The notes below the pieces were generated by a model that ran no database searches, had not been told where the DNA came from, and saw only the letters and a list, made by a program, of their open reading frames with translations. A program made the position numbers and the translations under genes. From Blastocatellia bacterium (GTDB lineage Bacteria; Acidobacteriota; Blastocatellia; Chloracidobacteriales; JADJPF01), in contig JANWYG010000007.1 in NCBI GenBank assembly GCA_025057015.1, positions 176,561 through 240,560 on the forward strand: a DNA stretch of 64,000 bases, read 5' to 3'. Of the stretch, positions 9,155 to 18,924 are shown in pieces (within the stretch, counting starts at the first letter, position 1; every line of letters starts with the position of its first letter).

Positions 9155-9185
9155 TGGCACGAATGCAGCACCCAAGTGCTATAAT
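9155..9185 (+). promoter_or_regulatory. Possible promoter of the zinc-ribbon membrane protein
   Basis: TATAAT at 9180-9185 is a perfect -10 hexamer with a TTGGCA 20 bases upstream. The same stretch, TGGCACGAATGCAGC at 9155-9169, also has the GG-N10-GC spacing of a sigma54 promoter, though the -12 element is poor. Either reading puts transcription start near 9181-9192, which supports the GTG at 9223 as the translation start. Confidence 0.4.
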
Positions 9186-9222
9186 TGTTTGCAAATTTAA
9201 AAACTACTGTAACAAGGATTCA

Positions 9223-9618
9223 GTGAAGACGACTATCTACAGCTTTCGACCAGACCAGAATCTCAAGAAATGCCCTAAATGCAGCAACTACATTCAGCAA
9301 GAGGCGCACTACTGTCAGCACTGCAATACCGAGTTGATTGACATAGAAGGGAAACCGCTTTTTGAAGACGACAATCTCGAGAAATGGTTTTTGAAGATCT
9401 TAAAAGCGCTGCTATCGTTCTTTCTAGGAACTGTGTTCTACCTCACAGGTTTAGCAACTCTCGAATTCGCTCTTGGTAGCTGGGTAGCAACCACAGAAAA
9501 CTATACAAATCTCACTCTGCACGTATGCCTGCTACTTACAGGCTTCGGCTTAGCTATTTACTTGTCGCCTCGTATAATAGCTGGGGTTCAGAAAGTTTAC
9601 AAACGGCTCTTTATCTAG
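9223..9618 (+). CDS. Zinc-ribbon membrane protein, unknown function
   Basis: About 131 residues from a GTG at 9223 with AAGGA 4 bases before it. Upstream in-frame starts (TTG 9154, ATG 9163) lack ribosome sites and would include the presumed promoter. A zinc ribbon CPKCSNYIQQEAHYCQHC comes first, followed by two membrane segments (about 60-85 and 97-117 in this numbering) and a short basic tail. This zinc-ribbon-plus-membrane layout recurs at 44731-45252. The role is unknown. Its end overlaps the tail of nuoN by 8 bases. Confidence 0.65.
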   Translation: MKTTIYSFRPDQNLKKCPKCSNYIQQEAHYCQHCNTELIDIEGKPLFEDDNLEKWFLKILKALLSFFLGTVFYLTGLATLEFALGSWVATTENYTNLTLHVCLLLTGFGLAIYLSPRIIAGVQKVYKRLFI

Positions 9619-11131
9619 ATTGCACAAAGGATACTTTCGCGTTTTCCATCGCTTGAAAGAGCCTACCTGGCATAACACCAAGATAGAACGTTCCCAATAT
9701 GCTAAGGACCACGGTAACAAGTACTCCCGTAGGTAACGGCAAGCGTTTAGGTTCTACCTTCAGTTCCCTAAAGAACATAATCACCATAGGTCGCAAATAG
9801 TAGTAGACAGAGACCGCGCTGGTGACAACGGCAACAATGACCGCTACATGAAAACCTTTTTGCCAAGCAGCTTTAAAGACTATGAATTTACCCATAAAGC
9901 CTGCCGTTAGAGGTATTCCTGCCAAGCTCAGCAGCAGTATAAGCATTGCTATAGACACGCCAAGGTTATTAAATCCAAGGCCAGCAAGATCATCTATTTC
10001 AGTCTCACGATCTCCTCTACCCGCAAGATACGTAATCAAACCAAATGCACCTATGTTCGTTATCGAATAGGTAAGCAGATAGAAAGCTACTGCCTGCCAA
10101 TCATCAGCTATCAGCCCAACCAATGCATATCCAGCATGCGCTATCGAAGAATATGCCAACATTCGCTTGAAATTATGTTGCGTAAGTGCGGCAATATTAC
10201 CGGCTATCATGGTCAGTATGGCTATCGTTTCAAGCGACGTAGTCCAGGCAGAGTGCAGACCTTGACCATAACCGGGAACGAAACAGAAGACAAACACACG
10301 CAAGAAGGCTGCAAATGCTGCTGCTTTAGAAGCCGTAGCCATAAAAGCCGTCACCGAGCTTGGCGCTCCTTCGTACACGTCTGGCGTCCATAGGTGAAAA
10401 GGCACGGCACTAACCTTAAAACTAAATCCTACGAGCATCATAGCAGCACCTAAGAACAGTAACTCAGTATGCACAGGCTGCTTTGTAGCAGCATTTACGT
10501 TATCAATTATCGCCGTCCTTATGCCCTCTAGTTCTGCACTACCCGTAGCACCGTAGATAAGAGCCATACCGTAGAGTAGGAATGCTGTTGCCGCTGAGCC
10601 TAGCACGAAGTACTTTATTGCAGATTCATTCGAGCGCAAATCGTTACGCCGATAACCGGCTAGCGCATAAGTGGAAATAGAAGCTATTTCAAGACCTAGA
10701 AAAATCATTACCAAGTGTCCAGCAGCCGCCATCAGCATCATTCCTACTACTGCAAACATCACGAGCGAGTAAAACTCACCGACAGGTAAACGCTCAGCTT
10801 CTAGAAAACTCGCCGATATCAGCAGCGTCAAGAGGCCTATGATAATGAAAATAAAAAAGAAATACAGGCTAAAATGGTCTATTATGACCATATTACTGAA
10901 AGCTCTGATCTGTCCGACCGTTTTTACTGGCAACCAAAGCCGACCTGTCGCCACTCCAGCTAGTACAAAGCCTACAATCCCTATCATCGACATATCACGA
11001 TGAACAGGATCTTTGGCTATACCGAATAGCAGAACAGCAATGCCAGATATCGACAGTATGATCATCGGCCAGATGGCAACGTAGTTGATATCCAATACGC
11101 TTGTCTGCAATAAGAGTGTCATCATTTCCAT
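9611..11131 (-). CDS. nuoN: NADH-quinone oxidoreductase subunit N
   Basis: 506 residues, about 14 membrane segments, a Mrp-antiporter-like proton channel subunit of the complex I membrane arm. The conserved core SSIAHAGYALVGL and PFHLWTPDVYEGAP motifs are present, and a conserved membrane Glu lies in IFLGLEIASISTYAL. It is last in the operon, 4 bases after nuoM. A second ATG two codons downstream (MMTLLLQ) could also be used. Confidence 0.96.
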   Translation of the reverse strand: MEMMTLLLQTSVLDINYVAIWPMIILSISGIAVLLFGIAKDPVHRDMSMIGIVGFVLAGVATGRLWLPVKTVGQIRAFSNMVIIDHFSLYFFFIFIIIGLLTLLISASFLEAERLPVGEFYSLVMFAVVGMMLMAAAGHLVMIFLGLEIASISTYALAGYRRNDLRSNESAIKYFVLGSAATAFLLYGMALIYGATGSAELEGIRTAIIDNVNAATKQPVHTELLFLGAAMMLVGFSFKVSAVPFHLWTPDVYEGAPSSVTAFMATASKAAAFAAFLRVFVFCFVPGYGQGLHSAWTTSLETIAILTMIAGNIAALTQHNFKRMLAYSSIAHAGYALVGLIADDWQAVAFYLLTYSITNIGAFGLITYLAGRGDRETEIDDLAGLGFNNLGVSIAMLILLLSLAGIPLTAGFMGKFIVFKAAWQKGFHVAVIVAVVTSAVSVYYYLRPMVIMFFRELKVEPKRLPLPTGVLVTVVLSILGTFYLGVMPGRLFQAMENAKVSFVQSR

Positions 11132-11135
11132 TCCC

Positions 11136-12665
11136 TCATCTCACCATACCTGCAACTGCCCGCTCGTTCACTAGACGGTGTATTTGCTGTAGTTGCCCAG
11201 CGCTACGCTTCAAGAAAAAGCTAGGATAAACTCCCATGAAGATTATCAAGACTACAAGAGGCACTAGGGTAAGCTTTTCTCTCAAAGTGACATCGGCCAA
11301 TGATTTGTTATGCTCGTTAGTTACTCGTCCGAAAAGCACCCTCTGAGTCATCCAAAGCATGTACACGGCAGACAATACTACGCCGGAAGTAGCTATTACA
11401 GCCAGTATTCTAGGATGAGCTGAAGTAAACGTTCCCACGAGAATCAAGAACTCGCCTACGAACCCGTTAAGCAAAGGCAGCCCTATCGAACTAAGCGTCA
11501 CTATCATAAAAATGGTAGCGTAGACCGGCATCGGCGTAGATAAGCCGCCAAACTCGGATATCAGCCGAGTGTGCCGACGTTCATAAATAACCCCTACCAG
11601 AAGGAACAGCGCACCGGTAGATATGCCGTGATTCAGCATTTGATAAAGTGCGCCTTGCATACCGGTCTCGGTAAAAGCGAACGTACCCAACACTACAAAG
11701 CCTAAGTGACTGACCGAAGAATACGCTACCAGTTTCTTTAGGTCAGGTTGAACCATTGCTACTAAAGCACCGTAAACTATGCCTATTACAGCTAGTATCA
11801 TTATCGGTATAGCGAAACGATGCGCAGCTTCTGGAAACATAGGGAGGTTGAAACGCATCAGTCCATAAGTACCCATCTTCAGCAGCACCCCAGCCAGTAT
11901 TACTGAGCCTGCTGTAGGAGCTTCGACGTGTGCATCTGGCAGCCAAGTATGTAATGGAAACAACGGCACCTTTATCATAAAGGCAAGCGCAAATGCAGCA
12001 AACATCCACATCTGCTGCTGATAGGTCAAGAAGTCGTAGCGTGCAATATTTTCTGTTATCTGAACTATGTCAAACGTATAGACTCCTGTGCTCTGCCCAT
12101 GCAGCAAATAGAGCGCTATGATGGCTACCAGCATCAGAAGGCTACCTATCATCGTATATATGACAAACTTAATGGCAGCATAAATCCGCCGCTCGCCACC
12201 CCAGACACCTATTAGAAAATACATCGGCACGAGCATTACTTCCCAAAACAGGTAGAACAAAAACATGTCCATCGCCAAGAAAACACCTACCATGCCCGTT
12301 TCTAACATCAGCATGAAGACCATGTATTCGCGCACGTGCTTATCTATGTGCCAGCTTGCCAGCACGCACAGCGGCACAAGCAGCGTAGTAAGTATCACCA
12401 GCCACAAACTCAGTCCATCTACCCTTAGGTGATAGCTAACGCCGAGACTACCAATCCAGTTTGCTTTGACTATAAGTGTTGGGTCAGCATACCAACCTAT
12501 CAGCGGAAGCGAAGCCAGAAACGTTGCCAACGAAAAGCCAAGCGCCATGCGACGCATAGCTTCGGGATTATTGCCGCGAAAATAACTGTGTAGCAGCATC
12601 AACAAGGCACCAAATAGCGGCAAAAAGGTAACTACCGTCAGAATGTTCTGTTTGATAAAGTGCAT
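11136..12665 (-). CDS. nuoM: NADH-quinone oxidoreductase subunit M
   Basis: 509 residues, about 14 membrane segments, antiporter-like proton channel. FYLFWEVMLVPMYFLIGVWGG holds the essential membrane Glu, and FPLHTWLPDAHVEAPT and YSSVSHLGFVVLG are typical NuoM motifs. It lies between nuoL and nuoN with spacings of 6 and 4 bases. Nothing unusual was seen. Confidence 0.97.
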   Translation of the reverse strand: MHFIKQNILTVVTFLPLFGALLMLLHSYFRGNNPEAMRRMALGFSLATFLASLPLIGWYADPTLIVKANWIGSLGVSYHLRVDGLSLWLVILTTLLVPLCVLASWHIDKHVREYMVFMLMLETGMVGVFLAMDMFLFYLFWEVMLVPMYFLIGVWGGERRIYAAIKFVIYTMIGSLLMLVAIIALYLLHGQSTGVYTFDIVQITENIARYDFLTYQQQMWMFAAFALAFMIKVPLFPLHTWLPDAHVEAPTAGSVILAGVLLKMGTYGLMRFNLPMFPEAAHRFAIPIMILAVIGIVYGALVAMVQPDLKKLVAYSSVSHLGFVVLGTFAFTETGMQGALYQMLNHGISTGALFLLVGVIYERRHTRLISEFGGLSTPMPVYATIFMIVTLSSIGLPLLNGFVGEFLILVGTFTSAHPRILAVIATSGVVLSAVYMLWMTQRVLFGRVTNEHNKSLADVTLREKLTLVPLVVLIIFMGVYPSFFLKRSAGQLQQIHRLVNERAVAGMVR

Positions 12666-12671
12666 AAAGTC

Positions 12672-14693
12672 TCAGAGCCTCCCGAAGTAGAGGAAGTAAC
12701 CTACTACGGTCAGAGCACCAATCAACAAAAAGATCGCATAAGCGCGGGTAAAGCCTACTTGAAACTCGCGTATTCCAATGCTAAACCAGCCTAGCAAACG
12801 CGCCAGCCCATTTACAGTACCATCTACAATACCTACATCCATCACCTTCCATAGTATCCACTTGGAAGTCCATTTGACAGGATTTACTATGACGGCGTCG
12901 TACAGCTCGTCAACATAGTACTTGTTTTCCAAGATCTTTGGCATAGTAAGCAGAGGCTGCTTGCTGAAAACTGCGTAACCTACGCCTATTGCTATTAGTG
13001 CTACTAAGGTAGAAAGTAGCGTCGAAACAAGTTCTGCTCCATGGTCAGCGGCTAAAGCACCGGTCAAATTGCCTGGTGTCGTCGATAACTTGATGAACAC
13101 CGGATCAAGAAAGTGATAGAAAGAATGTGTTACGCCGTGCAGCGAGTGCGGAACGATTTTTTCCGCTAGTGCTTCGGGGATACCTACAAAACCACCTACC
13201 ACAGAAAGGAAGGCAAGCACTACTAGCGGCACGGTCATCACAGGTGGGGACTCATGCGGCTCATGTTCGTGATGTTCGCCGTGGGTATCGGAAGCCTTAC
13301 GGAATCGCTCTTCGCCAAGAAACGTCACTACCATCATTCTTGTCATATAAATAGCAGTGACAGCTGCAGTAGCTAAGCCTATTAGCCACAGCAACGTACC
13401 TAGACTGCCTGGCAGTACAGGCGAGCTACGTACTTTCCAGAGTATTTCATCTTTACTAAAGAAACCGGAAAGTAAAGGGAACCCTGAAATGGCCAGCGTA
13501 CCTATAGCCATAGTGATAAAAGTCGTCTTGAGGTATTTCTGCAGGCCACCCATGCGCCGCATATCTTGCTCGTGGTGCATAGCGTGTATGACGCTGCCAG
13601 AACCTAAGAACAGCAAAGCTTTGAAGAAGGCATGCGTGACTACGTGAAAGAATCCAGCGGCAAAAGCACCTGCACCACAGGCTAAAAACATATAGCCCAG
13701 TTGAGAGACTGTAGAGTAAGCTAAAACCTTTTTTATATCCCACTGAGCAAGACCTATAGTGGCAGCTACAACCGCAGTAAGCGCTCCTACTATGGCAACT
13801 ATGGTCAATGCAAGCGGAGCTTTTGCAAAGATAGCATTCGTACGAGCTATCATATAGACACCCGCAGTTACCATCGTAGCAGCATGTATAAGAGCAGAGA
13901 CGGGTGTAGGGCCGGCCATGGCATCTGGCAGCCATACGAACAGCGGTATCTGAGCGCTCTTACCAGTAGCCCCTATGAACAACAACGCAGCTATAGTAGT
14001 CAATCCACCAGCAAACAAAATACTTCCCGAGAAGGGCTCCACGGGCATTTTTGCTGCTTGACTAAGAGCACTCACCATATTAGCCTTGTCTACGAAGCTT
14101 ACGTTGCCAAATTTGAGGAAGATCAGCATCACACCAAGCGCCAACCCAAAATCACCTATGCGGTTTACCACAAAAGCTTTCTTGGCAGCGTCACCAGCGA
14201 ACTTCTCCAAAAAGTAGTACCCTATCAGCAAATACGAGCATAATCCGACGCCTTCCCAACCTACGAACATCATCAAGAAGTTGTCACCTAAGACCAGCAC
14301 TAACATCATGAACATGAACAAGTTCATGTAGGCAAAGAAGCGGTAAAAACCACTGTCGCCGTGCATGTAACCCGTAGCAAAGACGTGTATAAGAAAGCCT
14401 ACACCTGTAACAAACAGGATCATCACACCAGACAGCGGATCTAGCAAGAAACCGAAATCAACGCTAAAACTACCGGCTGCTATCCAAGTAAATAAGGTCT
14501 CGTTTATCCTACGAACGCCATCCTCTGCTGGCTTGACCGAAAGTAGCCTCCAGAAGGCATAAAACGCCGCTAACGTCGATACCAGAACCGAAGAGCAAGC
14601 TATCACTGCTATGATCTTTTCCGTTAGCCTTCTACCAAAAAGGCCTAATACTATTGCGCCTACCAGCGGTGCAAACACTATTACGCTTAACAT
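12672..14693 (-). CDS. nuoL: NADH-quinone oxidoreductase subunit L
   Basis: 673 residues, the distal antiporter-like subunit with the long lateral helix at its C-terminus. MMFVGWEGVGLCSYLLIGYY, PLFVWLPDAMAGPTPVSALIH and YSTVSQLGYMFLACG are classical. A His/Glu-rich loop (HGEHHEHEPHESPP, near residue 480) is cytosolic or periplasmic and may bind metal incidentally; such loops occur in other bacterial NuoL proteins. It follows nuoK by 10 bases. Confidence 0.97.
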   Translation of the reverse strand: MLSVIVFAPLVGAIVLGLFGRRLTEKIIAVIACSSVLVSTLAAFYAFWRLLSVKPAEDGVRRINETLFTWIAAGSFSVDFGFLLDPLSGVMILFVTGVGFLIHVFATGYMHGDSGFYRFFAYMNLFMFMMLVLVLGDNFLMMFVGWEGVGLCSYLLIGYYFLEKFAGDAAKKAFVVNRIGDFGLALGVMLIFLKFGNVSFVDKANMVSALSQAAKMPVEPFSGSILFAGGLTTIAALLFIGATGKSAQIPLFVWLPDAMAGPTPVSALIHAATMVTAGVYMIARTNAIFAKAPLALTIVAIVGALTAVVAATIGLAQWDIKKVLAYSTVSQLGYMFLACGAGAFAAGFFHVVTHAFFKALLFLGSGSVIHAMHHEQDMRRMGGLQKYLKTTFITMAIGTLAISGFPLLSGFFSKDEILWKVRSSPVLPGSLGTLLWLIGLATAAVTAIYMTRMMVVTFLGEERFRKASDTHGEHHEHEPHESPPVMTVPLVVLAFLSVVGGFVGIPEALAEKIVPHSLHGVTHSFYHFLDPVFIKLSTTPGNLTGALAADHGAELVSTLLSTLVALIAIGVGYAVFSKQPLLTMPKILENKYYVDELYDAVIVNPVKWTSKWILWKVMDVGIVDGTVNGLARLLGWFSIGIREFQVGFTRAYAIFLLIGALTVVGYFLYFGRL

Positions 14694-14703
14694 TGCCGCC
14701 CTT

Positions 14704-15006
14704 TCACATCTTTAACAAATTGAGCTTGTCTATATCTACGGACTCGCGGTTACGGAAGACCGATATGATTAAAGCAAGGCCTACGCCCGCTTCCGCAGCT
14801 GCTACCACCATGACCATGAACACAAACAGCTGCCCATCTAAGTGTTTTAAGAAACTCGAAAATGCCACTAAAGACAGGTTTACGGCATTAAGCATCAGCT
14901 CTATGCACATAAAGATAGAGATGATGTTACGCTTCACAAATAGTCCGACGGCTCCCAAGGTAAACAGCACGGCACTTAGAACTAAATACCAGGATAACGG
15001 CACCAT
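14704..15006 (-). CDS. nuoK: NADH-quinone oxidoreductase subunit K
   Basis: 100 residues with three membrane segments. Both membrane glutamates needed for proton transfer are in place, Glu36 in [12 protein letters not shown] and Glu72 in [13 protein letters not shown]. The start overlaps the nuoJ stop by one base (TGATG), so translation is coupled. Confidence 0.97.
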   Translation of the reverse strand: MVPLSWYLVLSAVLFTLGAVGLFVKRNIISIFMCIELMLNAVNLSLVAFSSFLKHLDGQLFVFMVMVVAAAEAGVGLALIISVFRNRESVDIDKLNLLKM

Positions 15007-15578
15007 CAGTTGTTTTCCTTTCCTTCGGATTTCCCGGATTGCTTATTTTTAGCCTGCTCAGCTTCTAGAGCGTCTAGCATCTCTAGCGGTATATCACGCT
15101 CTTTGCGAGCAAGTACGACCGCACCAACGATCGCTAGCAATATCAGTATCGAAGTTACTTCAAAAGGCAGTAAGTAGGTCGAAAAGAGCCCCTGCCCCAA
15201 AGACTCGGCATTGCCCACAGCTGCTCCTGGCACAGAAACATCTTGTATGTTACTAAGACCATAGTAGACTTCCAGCGCCAGCAGCACTCCTATAGGCAGC
15301 GAAAGATAGTATAAATGGTACCTATCTTTTTGCTCCTCTTCTTGCCTAATATTGAGCAACATGATTACAAACACAAAGAGCACCATTATAGCCCCGGCAT
15401 AGACTATAATCTGAAGTGCCGCTATCAACTGAGCTTGAAGCATTACGTACAGTGCTGCCAGACAACCAAAGACTGCTATTAGAGAAAAGGCGCTGTAGAG
15501 TGTATTGCGCTGAAATATCACGTTTATTGCAGCAGCTACTGATATACCTGCAAGTATCAAAAAGAGGACTTTTTCCAT
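15006..15578 (-). CDS. nuoJ: NADH-quinone oxidoreductase subunit J
   Basis: 190 residues, five membrane segments then a charged tail rich in Glu and Lys. The [18 protein letters not shown] motif is the hallmark of NuoJ, including the pi-bulge helix linked to coupling. It directly follows nuoH with only 16 bases between, where nuoI normally lies. Confidence 0.96.
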   Translation of the reverse strand: MEKVLFLILAGISVAAAINVIFQRNTLYSAFSLIAVFGCLAALYVMLQAQLIAALQIIVYAGAIMVLFVFVIMLLNIRQEEEQKDRYHLYYLSLPIGVLLALEVYYGLSNIQDVSVPGAAVGNAESLGQGLFSTYLLPFEVTSILILLAIVGAVVLARKERDIPLEMLDALEAEQAKNKQSGKSEGKENN

Positions 15579-15594
15579 AGCGTAACCCTAAAAT

Positions 15595-16617
15595 CTAGAA
15601 CAGCAGCAGCGCTAGCAACGCTACAAACACTACATTAGCCAGAGCTACCGGTATGAGAAACTTCCAGCCGAATTTCATCAGTTGGTCGTAGCGAAACCGC
15701 GGTAGCGTTCCTCGCAGCCATATATAGAGGAAGAGGAAGAAAAACACCTTTAGGGCGAAGTAAATCGGTCCAAGTATTGGAAAACTACTTACACCTGGTC
15801 CGTCCCAACCGCCCAGGTAAAGCAGCGATGCCATCGCCGAGGCAGTTATCATGTTTGTGTACTCTGCTATGAAGAACATAGCAAACTTCATCGAGCTGTA
15901 CTCTGTATGAAATCCTGCTACCAGCTCAGTTTCTGCCTCGGGTAGATCGAACGGTACTCGGTTCGTTTCAGCTATAGCTGCTGTCAAGAAGATTAAAAAC
16001 CCTATCGGTTGCAGGAAGATGTTCCACTTGGGAATTATTCCAAACCATCTATCGGTCTGATATTTGACTATTTCGACTAGGTCAAGCGAGCCGGCAAAAA
16101 GCACCGGCCCGATTACAGATAAAGTGAGCGCTAGTTCGTAACTGATCATTTGCGCCGACGATCTGAGTCCTCCCATCAGCGAATATTTGCTGTTTGACGA
16201 CCAACCGGCAAGAGCGACACCGTATACGCCCAAGCTAGTCAGCGCAAAAACTACGAGCAAGCCGACATTTACCGAAGTAATGTGAAAATGAATCTCGCGA
16301 CCAAACAACGTGATCTTGTCTCCAAAAGGAATCACAGAGAAGGTCATCAATGCCGGAACTAGTGCTATCATCGGAGCTAGAACGTAAAGTACCTTATCTG
16401 CTTCGAGCGGGACTATATCTTCCTTAAAGATAAACTTCAGCCCATCAGCCAGTGGCTGAAGCAATCCAAAAGGGCCTACCCGATTAGGTCCTAAGCGCAT
16501 CTGTATAAATCCGAGCAGCCTTCTTTCTAGCAGCACCACGTAAGCATCGGCAGTTAAGACGAGGAAAAATATGACCGCCATTTTGATAGCCCACTCTACA
16601 AACATTTCCAGTGTCAT
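15595..16617 (-). CDS. nuoH: NADH-quinone oxidoreductase subunit H
   Basis: 340 residues, about eight membrane segments; forms the entrance of the quinone chamber. Conserved motifs are RLGPNRVGPFGLLQPLAD and ETNRVPFDLPEAETELVAG. The start is ATG at 16617; the 72-base gap to nuoG contains a purine-rich AAAAGGAGG about 33 bases before the ATG, too far to be the ribosome site for it. Confidence 0.97.
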   Translation of the reverse strand: MTLEMFVEWAIKMAVIFFLVLTADAYVVLLERRLLGFIQMRLGPNRVGPFGLLQPLADGLKFIFKEDIVPLEADKVLYVLAPMIALVPALMTFSVIPFGDKITLFGREIHFHITSVNVGLLVVFALTSLGVYGVALAGWSSNSKYSLMGGLRSSAQMISYELALTLSVIGPVLFAGSLDLVEIVKYQTDRWFGIIPKWNIFLQPIGFLIFLTAAIAETNRVPFDLPEAETELVAGFHTEYSSMKFAMFFIAEYTNMITASAMASLLYLGGWDGPGVSSFPILGPIYFALKVFFFLFLYIWLRGTLPRFRYDQLMKFGWKFLIPVALANVVFVALLALLLF

Positions 16618-16689
16618 AATCTTGCTCTTGCGTCAGGAAATCGAAGCCTCCTTTTGGAAGGAAGGGCTGTTTATCAAAAGGAGTAAATT

Positions 16690-18915
16690 CTACCTAACTC
16701 CTGTTGCCTCTTCAACTTGCTCCTTCGCCTTAAAGGCCTCACGCATTACAGCTACGCGCGAGGTAAGCGTACCTAGCCGAAATAGCCCGCTGCCTTGTCG
16801 TACTGGCTCGCGGTCTAGGTCTAGCGACAGATCTATCTTCGCTATTTCACCTTTTAGGGCTGAAAGTAATGCATCTGGCTGCTCAGCGGTAGTAGATATC
16901 TTGCGTTCAGTCTGTATTGCCCATTCTTTTCTGAGCCTGTCATAAGAAATACCGCTATAAGCAGGTATTTCAGAGGCTATGTCCCGAAAGATGCTGGCTG
17001 CCGATCCTCTGGCACCAAACTCTAGACCCATCTCTTTTGCCAACATGTTGATTATCATCCAGTCGGGACGAGTCCGACCCGTGCCCTCAAGTGCTCTATT
17101 CACTCGCTGAACTTGACCGACAGCATTTGTATACGTGCCATCTAGCTCTGCAAAACTATTTACAGGAAAGACTACGTCTGCAAGTTGAGCTGTCTCAGTC
17201 ATAAACAGATCTGCCACAACGAGAAGATCTAGCTTGCTTAGCGCTTCTTTCCATGAGTTGCCATATTGCTCAACAGGATTTGAACCGGCTAAATATAACG
17301 CCTTGATCTTGGTTCCAAACAGAGACTTTAACTCATGTCCGTTTGGTCTCAGCCCCATATCCAACGTACCGACGGAGTTGTTATAGGGCGGCAAAATCAG
17401 GTACTTGACTTCACGCGAATCAGACTTAAGAAGCGCCGCAAATCTTGCTGCTACCTCAAGCGTAGCGCCATTAACTTCAGGACCTATTACTACTAACAGC
17501 CGCTTGCTATCCGAAATTGCTTTACCCAGCCGCCGTAGCTGTTCTGGCTTAACCTTAGCCAGCTCAGCATAACGAGCAGCATTTTCGTCGCTGTCTATCA
17601 AAGCAGCCAGCACAGCAGGCTCTGCACCTCGACGAATATGCAGGAACATCTCAGCCTGTCGCCGAGCTATCTTCGTACGCCGGGAGTTTACCATAAGCAA
17701 TCTGGCACCATTCTTGCGCACGGCATAGCGTATTACCATTGCCGACAACGGGTTATTCTCCGTAGGATCGCCTCCCAGCATAAAGATCGTCTCTGCTTTT
17801 TTCACCTCGGCATGCGTAGCAAGAGGCGCAGTTAGGTTCGCAAAAAACCGCGTAAGGTCTACATCCGCTATCTGCCCATAGTTGCTAGTCTTTAGTCCTT
17901 TGCGTGCAAAACTAGCGAGAGCAAACGCCGCTTCGTTCGTAAGACGAGGGCTACCTAGAACTGCTACAGCATCCCTATCCTCTGCTGATATTGCTTTCAG
18001 CCTAGCAGCTACGTACTTTATCGCCTCTTCCCAGCCAACTTCTACCAGCTTACCATCCTTGCGCAGATAGGGATTATCAAGTCGCTCCTCGCTGCTGATA
18101 TAGGAACTACCATAGCGCCCCTTTATACACAGAAACTCGCCATTTATGCCCTTAAGGTCTTTCGAGGCGACGCGTACGTACTGCGATCCACGAGTACCAA
18201 GACGCATCTGACACCCATCAGCACAGTGTTGACAAGTGGTAATCGTTTCCCGCATGTCCCATGGCCGAGAACGAAACCGAGAGTCGACTGAAAGCAGCGC
18301 TCCTACAGGGCAAACTTCTACACAGTAGCCACATTGTTCACAGTCAAGCGAGTAGCCCTTATCTATACCGTAAGGGCCTATCACCTCTTTAGCTCCACGA
18401 AAGATTCTGCCCAAGGCATGCACGTCCATTACTTCATCACACACTCTTATACAGCGATAGCAACGGACACAGCGTTGCGGATCGTAAGCGATAAAAGGCG
18501 AAAGTCGCCACTCCCGAGTATCGTTTTTCTTAACTTCATACCGACCATAGACAGTACCATGAGCAAAGACCTGATCTTGCAGTTCGCACTGACCGCCTTT
18601 GTCACAGATGGGACAATCTAGCGGGTGATTGCCCAAAATGAGATCAAGCATCCCCTTTCGGGCTTCAAGCACCTCTTCGCTCTGGGTAGTTACTACCATC
18701 CCGTCTTGTACCTGGACAGTACATGAAGTAGCAAGCTTTGGCATCCTCTCTATGCGCACTAAGCACATTCTACAAGCAGCCTGCGGCGTTAGGTCGGGAT
18801 AGTAGCAAAAATTAGGAATGTCGATACCATTTTCTAGGCAAACTTCTATCAAAAGCTTGCCTTTTGGAGCTTCAAGCTCGCGTCCATCTACCTTTATTTT
18901 TACTGTCTCGGTCAT
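16690..18915 (-). CDS. nuoG: NADH-quinone oxidoreductase subunit G
   Basis: 741 residues of the peripheral arm. The N-terminal [2Fe-2S] ligands are Cys37, Cys48, Cys51 and Cys65. Then follow CPICDKGGQC (His/Cys cluster region), the two [4Fe-4S] motifs CVRCYRCIRVC and CEQCGYCVEVCP, and the extra N7-type cluster CQHCADGC with a distal Cys in FLCIKGR. The rest is a molybdopterin-oxidoreductase fold that has lost its cofactor in this family. It relays electrons from NuoF toward NuoB, normally through NuoI, which is not encoded here. Confidence 0.97.
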   Translation of the reverse strand: MTETVKIKVDGRELEAPKGKLLIEVCLENGIDIPNFCYYPDLTPQAACRMCLVRIERMPKLATSCTVQVQDGMVVTTQSEEVLEARKGMLDLILGNHPLDCPICDKGGQCELQDQVFAHGTVYGRYEVKKNDTREWRLSPFIAYDPQRCVRCYRCIRVCDEVMDVHALGRIFRGAKEVIGPYGIDKGYSLDCEQCGYCVEVCPVGALLSVDSRFRSRPWDMRETITTCQHCADGCQMRLGTRGSQYVRVASKDLKGINGEFLCIKGRYGSSYISSEERLDNPYLRKDGKLVEVGWEEAIKYVAARLKAISAEDRDAVAVLGSPRLTNEAAFALASFARKGLKTSNYGQIADVDLTRFFANLTAPLATHAEVKKAETIFMLGGDPTENNPLSAMVIRYAVRKNGARLLMVNSRRTKIARRQAEMFLHIRRGAEPAVLAALIDSDENAARYAELAKVKPEQLRRLGKAISDSKRLLVVIGPEVNGATLEVAARFAALLKSDSREVKYLILPPYNNSVGTLDMGLRPNGHELKSLFGTKIKALYLAGSNPVEQYGNSWKEALSKLDLLVVADLFMTETAQLADVVFPVNSFAELDGTYTNAVGQVQRVNRALEGTGRTRPDWMIINMLAKEMGLEFGARGSAASIFRDIASEIPAYSGISYDRLRKEWAIQTERKISTTAEQPDALLSALKGEIAKIDLSLDLDREPVRQGSGLFRLGTLTSRVAVMREAFKAKEQVEEATGVR

Positions 18916-18924
18916 ATTACCTCT

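Noticed and set aside
13456..13935. Cys/Tyr-rich 159-residue minus-strand frame inside nuoL
   Set aside because: Same strand, wrong frame of a well-conserved nuoL; the Cys content is a codon artefact.
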